A stretch of 64,000 nucleotides of DNA. It comes from Saprospiraceae bacterium. Lineage in GTDB: Bacteria; Bacteroidota; Bacteroidia; Chitinophagales; Saprospiraceae. Position numbers and translations under genes: made by a program. Location: contig JABWBR010000004.1 in the NCBI GenBank assembly GCA_013360405.1, positions 64,501 through 128,500 of the forward strand. The letters run 5' to 3'. Shown one piece after another: positions 8,872-16,336 of this stretch (position 1 is the first letter of the stretch; the number at the start of each line of letters is the position of its first letter). Below the pieces are notes generated by a model. It made no database searches. It was not told the DNA's origin and saw only the letters and a list, made by a program, of their open reading frames with translations.

Positions 8872-10093
8872 CCAACCTGACCTGAACCTTCGACACGATC
8901 AACTCCAGCGCTTCTTTTACCACTGCCGTATCCTGATGCCGCAGGATGATAAAACCTTCGCCTTCGTAGGTGGGGGCTTTGTCCTGGCCAATCTTGGGGA
9001 TTTTTACATCCGTAAACAGGTGGCCGATTTCGCGGTTGACGGCGTCGAGGCCGGATACGGATATCACTTTTCCCTGGCCCTGTCCGCGCAGATAGGCCGC
9101 ACCTACGGCGTACCGGCGGGTGGGCGGGGTAAATTCGCCAAAGATCATAAGCCGGACCCAGGCCGTAATCGAGTCGAAATCGTTGGCGCGGGAGATGAGG
9201 GTGGTAAACTGGGCGCCTGGCGGTCGGGCGGCTACTTCAGAAATCGCTATGGAGCCGTCTTTGCGCCTGAACCACTCCATGTGGCTCATGGCCGTTTGCA
9301 TGCCCAGCACATCGAGGGTGCGAAAAGCGGCGGCCCGGATGTCGTCGAATTCGGGGGCCTCTACTTCGCGGGGGAGCACTACTTGCCATTGTATCCAGGG
9401 TTCCTGCAATACTTTGAGGGGAGTGGGGTAATAATTTGAAATGGAATAAAAAAGGTGCTGCCCGGCTCTCGAATAGGCATCAAATGAATGTTCGGTGCCG
9501 GTAATAAATTCTTCGAGCAGCAGGGGTTTTTCCGGTGATGGCGGGCCCTGAGACAGCACGGCTGCCAGTTCGTCGATGGAGTTAACTTTAAATGTAGACT
9601 GAGAGGCCGCGCCATCGGGTGGTTTGACTACCAAGGGCAAGCCGGCTTCTTCGGCAAAGTGCAGCGCTTCGGCTACGTCGGCGGCCAGGCTGTGTTTGGC
9701 GCAGGGCAGACCGGCGGCGCGCAGCAAATCTTTCATGCGCGACTTATCGCGAAAGTTGAGCATCGTCTCCACGTTCATACCTTCGATGCCCAGTTCTTCG
9801 CGCACCTGGGCTACGGGCACCTGCACCTGCTCAACGGCCCCAATGATGCGGTGTATGTCGCCTTGTCGTTCTTTCATCCCTTTTGCAGCCGGAAGCAACT
9901 GCGCTATATCAAACACGCTTTCTACACGCTGAAAGGAGACAATCCTGTACTGCAGCGCAGAGCTGAGCCATTCGATAGGCTCCTGGCTGATGAGGCCAAG
10001 CCTGGCATCGGGCAAAGCGGCCAGCTTTTCAATAAAGCGCAGCGCGTTTTCCGTATAATTAGGCGCTACATAGACGACGAATACCATAGTCAA
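8867..10093 (-). CDS. ATP-grasp domain carboxylate-amine ligase, substrate unknown
   Basis: A 408-residue cytosolic ATP-grasp protein. The order of parts is an N-terminal Rossmann-like pre-ATP domain, NFRDKSRMKDLLRAAGLP at about 135-152 (start of the ATP-grasp fold), the nucleotide-binding lysine in PLVVKPPDG, EEFITGTEHSFDAY, and IAISEVAARPPGAQ, which carries metal ligands. This layout resembles biotin carboxylase-like ligases that make peptides or amino-acid conjugates. The substrate cannot be read from sequence. It follows the SGNH hydrolase gene by 16 bases and is co-transcribed with it. Its stop codon lies within a 26-bp repeat unit. Confidence 0.8.
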   Translation of the reverse strand: MTMVFVVYVAPNYTENALRFIEKLAALPDARLGLISQEPIEWLSSALQYRIVSFQRVESVFDIAQLLPAAKGMKERQGDIHRIIGAVEQVQVPVAQVREELGIEGMNVETMLNFRDKSRMKDLLRAAGLPCAKHSLAADVAEALHFAEEAGLPLVVKPPDGAASQSTFKVNSIDELAAVLSQGPPSPEKPLLLEEFITGTEHSFDAYSRAGQHLFYSISNYYPTPLKVLQEPWIQWQVVLPREVEAPEFDDIRAAAFRTLDVLGMQTAMSHMEWFRRKDGSIAISEVAARPPGAQFTTLISRANDFDSITAWVRLMIFGEFTPPTRRYAVGAAYLRGQGQGKVISVSGLDAVNREIGHLFTDVKIPKIGQDKAPTYEGEGFIILRHQDTAVVKEALELIVSKVQVRLG

Positions 10094-10109
10094 TCAGGTT
10101 ATAGACCGC

Positions 10110-10856
10110 TTACAATCCCATCGTGTACATCCAGGCTTCTGCCATCATGAAATTGCCTGCAATAGAAGGGTGTACGCCATCGGGGCACCAATATTCGACT
10201 GGAGCGCCAACTAATGCTTCATTGAAAATGGTTTGGAAGGGGATTATGATAGCTTTATAATCGTCGGCGAAGGCTTTTAATGCATCCTGATAGGGTCGGA
10301 GGCCTACCGCTGTTTCTGCATCTATAGCCGTGCCGCCTTTTACATAAAAAGGTTCGCCTAAAACGAGTTGTACGTCGGGTAGCGCCTTTTTCGTGCGATC
10401 AAGGAGCGCGCGAAGATCTTTGACGTAAGTATCAACCGTGCCCGTATATCCATGCGTTAGGGTGTGCCAGAAGTCGTTAACGCCAATCATGATGCTGAGC
10501 AGAGAAGGCTGCAACTGGAGGCAATCTTTATCCCAACGTTCGGCCAATTGAAATACCTTATTGCCGCTTACGCCGCGGTTGTAGAACTGGTATTGCTTGT
10601 CGGGATTGCGGGCTAGCATAGAAGCGGCTATCATATAAGCGTAGCCGTTGCCGAGCCCCCAGGCGTCGTTGGCTTTCAAGGCTTCGCGGTTGCGGCCGGC
10701 GTCGGTGATCGAATCGCCCTGAAAGAGGATAGTCGCATTGTCGGCAATAGGTTGGCCCAGTTTTTTGTGCGGATTGGCGGCCTGTACCAACAGGGGCAAT
10801 TCGGTAGCGAAAAATGCTGCAAGTGCGGTGTTTTTGATAAATTGTCTGCGTTCCAT
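10110..10856 (-). CDS. SGNH/GDSL hydrolase with twin-arginine-like signal
   Basis: A 248-residue SGNH-fold esterase/lipase. From ATG 10856 it begins MERRQFIKNTALAAF, a twin-arginine style signal peptide, so export folded to the periplasm is likely. Block I is FQGDSITDAGRN with nucleophile Ser49. GVNDFWH carries the block III Asn, and DGVHPSIAG carries the catalytic Asp and His. An upstream in-frame start at 10880 would overlap the preceding gene and spoil the signal, so I reject it. It may deacetylate a cell-wall or plant polysaccharide. It sits between a small membrane-protein gene (5 bases away) and an ATP-grasp gene (16 bases away). Confidence 0.85.
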   Translation of the reverse strand: MERRQFIKNTALAAFFATELPLLVQAANPHKKLGQPIADNATILFQGDSITDAGRNREALKANDAWGLGNGYAYMIAASMLARNPDKQYQFYNRGVSGNKVFQLAERWDKDCLQLQPSLLSIMIGVNDFWHTLTHGYTGTVDTYVKDLRALLDRTKKALPDVQLVLGEPFYVKGGTAIDAETAVGLRPYQDALKAFADDYKAIIIPFQTIFNEALVGAPVEYWCPDGVHPSIAGNFMMAEAWMYTMGL

Positions 10857-10861
10857 ATTTG

Positions 10862-11071
10862 TTACTTGTGTTCGTACCAATCGCTTTCCTGGCTATTTTC
10901 CTGGCTTTTTCCGTTATTAGCCCGGAGGACGATAAAGATTTGTGCAAATATCAGCACCGGCAAGATAATCATGCTGATGCCAACGAGCCAAGCGGCGGGG
11001 TATAAAAATAGCAAAATTACCAGCAACATGAGTGCTGCGAAAATCCATGAGCTGAGTGAAAAGTAGTGCAT
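10862..11071 (-). CDS. Small two-helix membrane protein
   Basis: A 69-residue protein with two strongly hydrophobic segments (about 7-28 and 30-50) and a charged, Glu/Ser/Asn-rich C-terminal tail. It is the first gene of a probable three-gene operon with the SGNH hydrolase and the ATP-grasp protein. I do not recognise a family. The close spacing and the well-formed membrane profile support it as a gene. Confidence 0.6.
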   Translation of the reverse strand: MHYFSLSSWIFAALMLLVILLFLYPAAWLVGISMIILPVLIFAQIFIVLRANNGKSQENSQESDWYEHK

Positions 11072-11128
11072 AAGGTTTGTTTTATGCGGTCAAGCCAAAA
11101 TACGGAATTTTTTCTAAATTCGTCCATT

Positions 11129-12631
11129 ATGCCCTGGACGCAACTCATACAATTGGCTTTGCTGGGCGCCGAGCGGGCGCAACCGGGCCCCGAACTGTCG
11201 GCTGAGCTGGCGGCGCGTGGCGTGGATATGTCGGCGCCGCTGCCGCAGGTTATCCTCGAAGGGGCGGTATTATGGCGACAGATCAGCCGGGTGGGTTTTC
11301 CTGCGCCGACGTATGCCTATGCCTTGCCTGCCGGGTTCGATGCGGCAGCCGAGCGCTCTTGTCCGCCGCAGGCCGCCCGCACGCTTGGACGCATCCTGGA
11401 AGGCAGCTACGCTCCCGCCCTCGAAGAATGGCTGCTCTTGCTTGCCCGGCATAATTACCACCTGCCACCGGAGTGCCTGCCAATTTTGTTTGACCGCTGT
11501 GTGACCCAACCGGCTTTGTGGCTGCAGGTGCGGGCGGTGATGGGACCCCGAGGCGAGTGGCTGGCGCCGCAAAACCTCGCCTGGCGGCCGGTTTTCGGCA
11601 ATCCCGATGCAAAATGCTGGGAGACGGCCCCGACCCGCGCCGAACGGCAGGCCGTGCTCGTCTATTTGCGGCAAAACGAGCCCGATCAAGCCCGGCAATT
11701 GCTCGAATCATCCTGGAAATCGGAATCGCCTGTCGACCGCCATATCTTTTTGAAAACACTGGAAACGGGGTTGTCTTCCGCCGACGAGCCCTTCCTGGAG
11801 TCTTGCCTCGATGACAGCCGCAAAGAGACCCGGCAGACCGCCGCCCTATTGCTGGCCTCGCTGCCCGATTCGGCACTGTCGCAGCGGCTTTGGGAAACCG
11901 GCAAAAACTGGTTGGTCTTCTCGTCGACCGGCAAGGCTCAATTCAACATACCGGCCAAGTTGCCCGAGGATATGCAGCGCGACGGTATCGGACTTGTAAA
12001 CGGCAAGGGAATGGATGGGCTGTTGCAATTGCTTGCCCGGGTGCCGCCATCGCGCTGGGAGGCACAATTTGGGCTTTCGCCGGAAACAATCTACACCCGG
12101 TTATCTCCCCAGGTAACTGATGAACCCTTGGGCGAGGCGATCCAGGAAGCTGTATGTAGCCACCGCGATACCCGCTGGGCTACGGCTATTTTATCCTGTT
12201 GGCTGAAAGACAATACTGCGTATTTCAAAATGACTGCCATCAAAAGCCGGTTGCTGCAACTGGTCCCCCATGCCGATTTCAGCAAACTCGCATTCGAGGC
12301 CGTGCAGGAATCGGGGGCGCCGTTGCCGGAGCGCTCAGCGATTTATCCAGTGTTAACCCAGCCGGGTCGGTTTTGGGATGATAAATTGACGATAGCGGTG
12401 ATTACCGGTTTTCAGCAGGTTATTGCTTCTTCAAAAAGCTACGGCTGGCATCTATGGCACTACAAGCAGCTATTGGAATCGGCGGCATATGCCTGTCGGC
12501 CCTCGCTCTATGACGCCCTTCAAAAGGGCTGGCCGTATAGTTCGCCGGTGTGGCGTAGTTGGGAAAGCGAGGTGGAGCAGTTGTTTCGGGTTGTGGATTT
12601 TCGGAGGAGGATGCGGGAGGAGTTGGGGTAG
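11129..12631 (+). CDS. DUF5691-like helical protein
   Basis: About 500 residues, cytosolic, apparently an all-helical HEAT-like repeat protein. VMGPRGEWLAPQNLAW (about 140-155) resembles the GxRGxWLAxQNxxW signature of DUF5691 proteins, which often accompany MoxR/VWA and SWIM-type genes. None of those partners lie next to it here. I start it at ATG 11129 (MPWTQLIQLAL); the earlier in-frame ATG at 11066 would overlap the divergent small membrane-protein gene. The C-terminus FRRRMREELG is typical of a complete protein. Molecular function is unknown. Confidence 0.75.
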   Translation: MPWTQLIQLALLGAERAQPGPELSAELAARGVDMSAPLPQVILEGAVLWRQISRVGFPAPTYAYALPAGFDAAAERSCPPQAARTLGRILEGSYAPALEEWLLLLARHNYHLPPECLPILFDRCVTQPALWLQVRAVMGPRGEWLAPQNLAWRPVFGNPDAKCWETAPTRAERQAVLVYLRQNEPDQARQLLESSWKSESPVDRHIFLKTLETGLSSADEPFLESCLDDSRKETRQTAALLLASLPDSALSQRLWETGKNWLVFSSTGKAQFNIPAKLPEDMQRDGIGLVNGKGMDGLLQLLARVPPSRWEAQFGLSPETIYTRLSPQVTDEPLGEAIQEAVCSHRDTRWATAILSCWLKDNTAYFKMTAIKSRLLQLVPHADFSKLAFEAVQESGAPLPERSAIYPVLTQPGRFWDDKLTIAVITGFQQVIASSKSYGWHLWHYKQLLESAAYACRPSLYDALQKGWPYSSPVWRSWESEVEQLFRVVDFRRRMREELG

Positions 12632-12654
12632 TGAATTTTTTTATTTATGAAGTG

Positions 12655-12668
12655 AGTGAATATTCACT
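12655..12668. promoter_or_regulatory. TetR-type operator O1 upstream of the efflux operon
   Basis: AGTGAATATTCACT is a perfect 14-base palindrome placed just upstream of a TATCTTTA -7-like element (12678-12685), 75 bases before the first gene. The same 12-base core recurs at 14168-14179. The position over the promoter spacer and the TetR gene in the same operon suggest autorepression. Confidence 0.7.
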
Positions 12669-12677
12669 AACATGTTG

Positions 12678-12685
12678 TATCTTTA
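12678..12685 (+). promoter_or_regulatory. Probable -7 element of the RND efflux operon
   Basis: TATCTTTA differs from TAnnTTTG at the last base. It lies 10 bases after the O1 palindrome and 57 bases before the first ATG. No TTG is present in the -33 window, where the palindrome lies instead. Confidence 0.45.
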
Positions 12686-12742
12686 CCACAAATAGAGAAA
12701 ACCTACAAGACGGGGTTGTCATTAAATATCAAAAATTAAAAA

Positions 12743-13150
12743 ATGAAAGGTAAAAACAACATCGCGATCGGCTTCCTCACCATGGGTTTCTTCATGGCAT
12801 ACGGGTTTCTGCTGATTTATCTTCGGGACTTTGCCCCCGACAAAGAGGCTTGGGTGAACAGTTACTCCATCGGAAAGCACTTCGAGTCCCGATTAGCGCA
12901 CGTACACGGCAACTTGTTTGCTTTTCTCAATATCCTGATTGGCTACCTATTGATGCGCTTTCAGTCGCAATTATCTCACGTGAAGACCATTTCGTGGATG
13001 GCACTCACGGGTCTTTTGATGCCGATTGGCATATTGTCGGAAGTTTATTTTGGATTGCCGCCTGCACTTGTGCTAATCGGCGCCATTGCCATGACCGTTT
13101 CGGTGATTTGGCTGGGTCTATCTTTTTTGCGCATTAAAACACAAGCTTAA
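12743..13150 (+). CDS. Four-helix membrane protein, first gene of the efflux operon
   Basis: A 135-residue protein with about four transmembrane segments (residues 7-27, 50-72, 80-100, 105-127). A conserved-looking HVHGNLFAFLNILIGY segment (about 52-67) carries two histidines next to a membrane helix. It begins the operon, followed one base later by a TetR gene. I do not recognise the family with certainty. Related small membrane proteins with HxHG motifs often sit beside TetR regulators. A role in sensing or transport of the same compound as the pump is inference. Confidence 0.7.
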   Translation: MKGKNNIAIGFLTMGFFMAYGFLLIYLRDFAPDKEAWVNSYSIGKHFESRLAHVHGNLFAFLNILIGYLLMRFQSQLSHVKTISWMALTGLLMPIGILSEVYFGLPPALVLIGAIAMTVSVIWLGLSFLRIKTQA

Positions 13151-13151
13151 A

Positions 13152-13742
13152 ATGACATTGGCAACCATCTCAGAAAGGCAGTTTGAAATCATTGAAGCGG
13201 CGGGCAAAATCCTCTCTTCCTCGGGCGTGAGCGGCTTGACCATCAAAAACCTGGCTCAGGAAATGAAATTTTCAGAAAGTGCCATTTATCGCCATTTCGC
13301 GAGTAAAGAAGAAATTGTAGTTGCCATGCTGGAATATTTGGCGGGAAACATGGACCAACGCCTGAGCAAGGTCATTTCCGGCACAAGAAATCCGAAAGAG
13401 AATCTGGAAGCCATCTTCCTGGATCAGTTTGCATTTTTTTCTAAAAACCCACATTTCGTTGTCGCCGTTTTTTCGGAGGGGTTGATGGAAGCAAGCCAGA
13501 AAATCAATGATGCTATCTTTCGCATCATGCAGGTAAAAATAAAGCATTTAATGCCTGTCATCATGCAAGGACAACAGCAGGGATATTTTACCAATGCAAT
13601 CACCACCGAAGAGTTGGTACACATTATCATGGGCAGTTTCCGCTTGCAAATGTTCAAATGGCGTATTGCCAATTTTCAACTTGACATCGGACGGCAAGGG
13701 AAGAACATGCTGGATGCCATTTTAACTCTAATTAAAAATTAA
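13152..13742 (+). CDS. TetR/AcrR-family transcriptional regulator
   Basis: A 196-residue regulator. The N-terminal helix-turn-helix is plain: GVSGLTIKNLAQEMKFSE then SAIYRHFASKEEIV (about 25-58). The C-terminal helical domain, which would bind a ligand, diverges as usual in this family. It lies second in the efflux operon and is the obvious candidate to bind the two GTGAATATTCAC palindromes. Repression relieved by a pump substrate is the expected logic; the ligand is unknown. Confidence 0.9.
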   Translation: MTLATISERQFEIIEAAGKILSSSGVSGLTIKNLAQEMKFSESAIYRHFASKEEIVVAMLEYLAGNMDQRLSKVISGTRNPKENLEAIFLDQFAFFSKNPHFVVAVFSEGLMEASQKINDAIFRIMQVKIKHLMPVIMQGQQQGYFTNAITTEELVHIIMGSFRLQMFKWRIANFQLDIGRQGKNMLDAILTLIKN

Positions 13743-13750
13743 TTTCAATT

Positions 13751-14146
13751 ATGAAAAAGATCCTGTTTTTTATCGCATTGCCATTATTGATGGCGAGTTG
13801 TGCCACAAAAAGAGATGCCACCATCGGCAATTTTCAAAACTTAACTACTCGAAACATGACGAACATCAGTTCCAAGCACGAAGCCACCAAGGCCGTCTCT
13901 GCAAAACTGCTTTTCAAAGGACAGGAAGGCATAGTAAACGCCCTGCAAATCCAAAAGGACGGGTTGCTTGAAAAACACGTCACCAAAGTACCTGCGCTCT
14001 TGGTCTGTGTGGCTGGCGAAGTAGTTTTTGAAAACGAGAAGGGCTTTCGGCAAACACTTACCAACGGCGATTATATCAACATCGAGCCCATGGTAGAGCA
14101 TTGGGTAAAGGGTATTCAGGACAGCCAGCTCTTGCTCATCAAGTAA
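13751..14146 (+). CDS. Cupin-domain lipoprotein in the efflux operon
   Basis: A 131-residue protein with a lipoprotein signal (LLMASC, Cys17). The mature part is a small single-domain cupin: KDGLLEKHVTKVPALLVCVAG (about 73-93) and NGDYINIEPMVEHWVKG (about 105-121) give the two cupin motifs. Some metal-binding histidines are present (His78, His117), but the full set is not clear. Finding a secreted cupin between tetR and tolC is uncommon. It could bind or modify a small molecule in the periplasm before export. Confidence 0.75.
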   Translation: MKKILFFIALPLLMASCATKRDATIGNFQNLTTRNMTNISSKHEATKAVSAKLLFKGQEGIVNALQIQKDGLLEKHVTKVPALLVCVAGEVVFENEKGFRQTLTNGDYINIEPMVEHWVKGIQDSQLLLIK

Positions 14147-14158
14147 AAAAATTGCCCA

Positions 14159-15481
14159 ATGAAGTCAGTGAATATTCACATACTTGGATTTATCTTGTGG
14201 TTTGTGCTTATCGGGTTGGATCTCAACGCCTTGCAAGCGCAGAGCGCGACCTTGCAGCAATGCATTGAAACGGCCTTGCTCAACAACAAAAACCTTCAAG
14301 TCGGCAGGAACAACCTCAACCTCAGCCAACTCAAGCAGGAGGAGGCGAGGTCGAATCTGTTGCCAAAAGCGACGGCCTCGGCAGACTATAAGTTTTTTAC
14401 GAATTTGCCCTACCAGCTTCTACCCTTGTCGGTGTTCAACGGCCCTGAAGGGCAGTACAAAGAGGCGCAATTCGGTGTGCCGCACAACCTTGGTATAAAC
14501 ATCCAGTTGGCGATGCCGCTTTACAATCCGCAACTTAAACTGGGCGTCAGAGCTGCCGGAATCGCCGGTGAACTCAGCTTATTGCAAGTAGAAAAAAGCG
14601 AGGAGCAGGTCATTTTCGAGGTAACGAACTTGTATTACAATGCACAGATCTTGCAGCATCAGATAATATTTGTGGATAGCAACCTCGTCAATACTAACCA
14701 ATTGATCGCCACGATGCACTTACTTCGAGAGCAAGGATTGGCCAAAGGCACAGATATTGGCAAAATCGAATTGCAACGGGCGCAACTGCAATCTCAGCGT
14801 TCGCAATTGGACGGCAAATTAGGGCAGATACTCAACGGTTTAAAGTTTTTCATGGGCATGGATTTGGATGCGCCCCTATCCGTGCCAAAGGAAATTGCCC
14901 AGGGCGATAATAGCGAATTTCCCGTATCGCCATCAGTAGATGCCCGCATGGTGCAGGTACAAAATCGCCTTTTATCCAACGAATTGGACCTGCTGAAAAA
15001 ATCAAAATTGCCAACTGTTTCTGTGTTTGCCAATTACGGTTTGACGGGTTTTGGTTATTTTAAACAGCCCGACCCTTTCTTTAAAACGTTTCCCATCGGC
15101 TTCATTGGCGCTCAGGCAACCTATCCGATTTGGAATAAAACGACCCGATTTAAAATCGCACAAAAAGAAGTAGAGATAACGAGTAATCGCTTGCAATCCG
15201 AGCAGATCCGGTTGCAAAACGACCTACTAATTGCCAATGCGATTTTGCAAAAAAATACCGCTAAAGGAAATATCCCCACAGCGCAGCAGCAAATAACCCT
15301 GGCGACATCGGTTTATCAGCAAACACTTATTCAGCAAACACAAGGCACGGCGACTATCACCGATGTTTTATTGGCGGATAACGCTTTACGGGAAGCGCAA
15401 ACCAATTATCTCAATACCCTGATCGAATTTCTGAAAGCCGATTTGGAATTGAAAAAAGCATCTGGTTCAATCAAAAATTAA
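14159..15481 (+). CDS. TolC-family outer-membrane efflux protein
   Basis: A 440-residue outer-membrane channel protein. A signal peptide ends at about LQAQS (28-32). LQQCIETALLNNKNLQVGRNN and later helices form the two homologous halves of a TolC/OprM-like alpha-barrel. It forms the outer tunnel for the RND pump encoded just downstream (3-base gap to the adaptor). A copy of the GTGAATATTCAC palindrome lies within its first codons (14168-14179), so regulation inside the operon is possible. Confidence 0.9.
   Translation: MKSVNIHILGFILWFVLIGLDLNALQAQSATLQQCIETALLNNKNLQVGRNNLNLSQLKQEEARSNLLPKATASADYKFFTNLPYQLLPLSVFNGPEGQYKEAQFGVPHNLGINIQLAMPLYNPQLKLGVRAAGIAGELSLLQVEKSEEQVIFEVTNLYYNAQILQHQIIFVDSNLVNTNQLIATMHLLREQGLAKGTDIGKIELQRAQLQSQRSQLDGKLGQILNGLKFFMGMDLDAPLSVPKEIAQGDNSEFPVSPSVDARMVQVQNRLLSNELDLLKKSKLPTVSVFANYGLTGFGYFKQPDPFFKTFPIGFIGAQATYPIWNKTTRFKIAQKEVEITSNRLQSEQIRLQNDLLIANAILQKNTAKGNIPTAQQQITLATSVYQQTLIQQTQGTATITDVLLADNALREAQTNYLNTLIEFLKADLELKKASGSIKN
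14168..14179. promoter_or_regulatory. Second operator-like palindrome O2, inside tolC codons 4-7
   Basis: GTGAATATTCAC is identical in 12 of 12 bases to the core of O1 at 12656-12667. A chance repeat of this palindrome within 1.5 kb, exactly at the start of another operon gene, is unlikely. Confidence 0.6.
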
Positions 15482-15484
15482 ATA

Positions 15485-16330
15485 ATGAAAAAGATATTGT
15501 CCTACTTGATACCTGCCGTCATTTTGATCGGCATTTTCGGTGGCATCGCTTATAAACTAAAAAAGAACAAGGCGATTGTCGAAGATCGGGTATATCATTA
15601 CAGCCCCTCAGAATTGCCCACACATAAGAGTGATACCAATCTTGTTGCGGAGTCTTCAACCGACGGCCTTTTATTTACAGGTACTTTTGAGCCGTATCGG
15701 GAAACAAAAATTAGCGCTGAAACGCAGGGCAAAATCAACCAAATTACAGTAGATGCGGGCAGTGTTGTGACCAAAGGGCAAACCCTTGTGCGGTTGGATA
15801 ACGCGCTATTGCAACTGCAGATGAAGGCGGTAGATATACAAATCGAGGGTTTGACTGCGGATGTAAACCGTTATTCCATTTTGGCGAAAGCCGATGCGGT
15901 GCAGGGCGTACAGTTGGAAAAAGCCCAAATGGGTTTGAAATCCGCACAGGTACAAAGGGCGACCATTCAGGAGCAAATCAATAAAACCGCAATCCATACA
16001 CCTTTTAGCGGGGTTGTTTATAGTAAGTTGAGTGAGGTTGGCGGCTTTGCGGCGCCAGGGGTTCCACTGTTGCATATCCTCGATATTGGGCAGTTAAGAT
16101 TCACAATAAATGTACCTGAAGGCGATTTGAAATATTTTAAACTTGGGCAGACCCATGAGATTATTGCCGATGCTTTTCCTCATAAAAAACTCAAGGGTAA
16201 AGTAAGCCTGATTGCAAGCAAGGCGAACGTGGGCAATAGTTTTCCTGTACAACTCACCGTCAATAATTTTTCAGATAATACGCTGCGGGCGGGTATGTTT
16301 GGAAAGATTGACATCGCCAATAAAAACTAA
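15485..16330 (+). CDS. RND periplasmic adaptor (membrane fusion protein)
   Basis: A 281-residue adaptor. A hydrophobic N-terminal anchor (about 7-25) is followed by a barrel-sandwich/lipoyl half (TKISAETQGKINQITVDAGS-like region, about 76-95), a short helical hairpin, the second lipoyl half (TPFSGVVYSKLSEVGGFAAP) and a beta-barrel domain. It is shorter than most AcrA proteins (about 350-400), mainly through a short C-terminal membrane-proximal domain. It would bridge the RND permease and the TolC protein, the genes on either side. Confidence 0.88.
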   Translation: MKKILSYLIPAVILIGIFGGIAYKLKKNKAIVEDRVYHYSPSELPTHKSDTNLVAESSTDGLLFTGTFEPYRETKISAETQGKINQITVDAGSVVTKGQTLVRLDNALLQLQMKAVDIQIEGLTADVNRYSILAKADAVQGVQLEKAQMGLKSAQVQRATIQEQINKTAIHTPFSGVVYSKLSEVGGFAAPGVPLLHILDIGQLRFTINVPEGDLKYFKLGQTHEIIADAFPHKKLKGKVSLIASKANVGNSFPVQLTVNNFSDNTLRAGMFGKIDIANKN

Positions 16331-16336
16331 TCTGGT

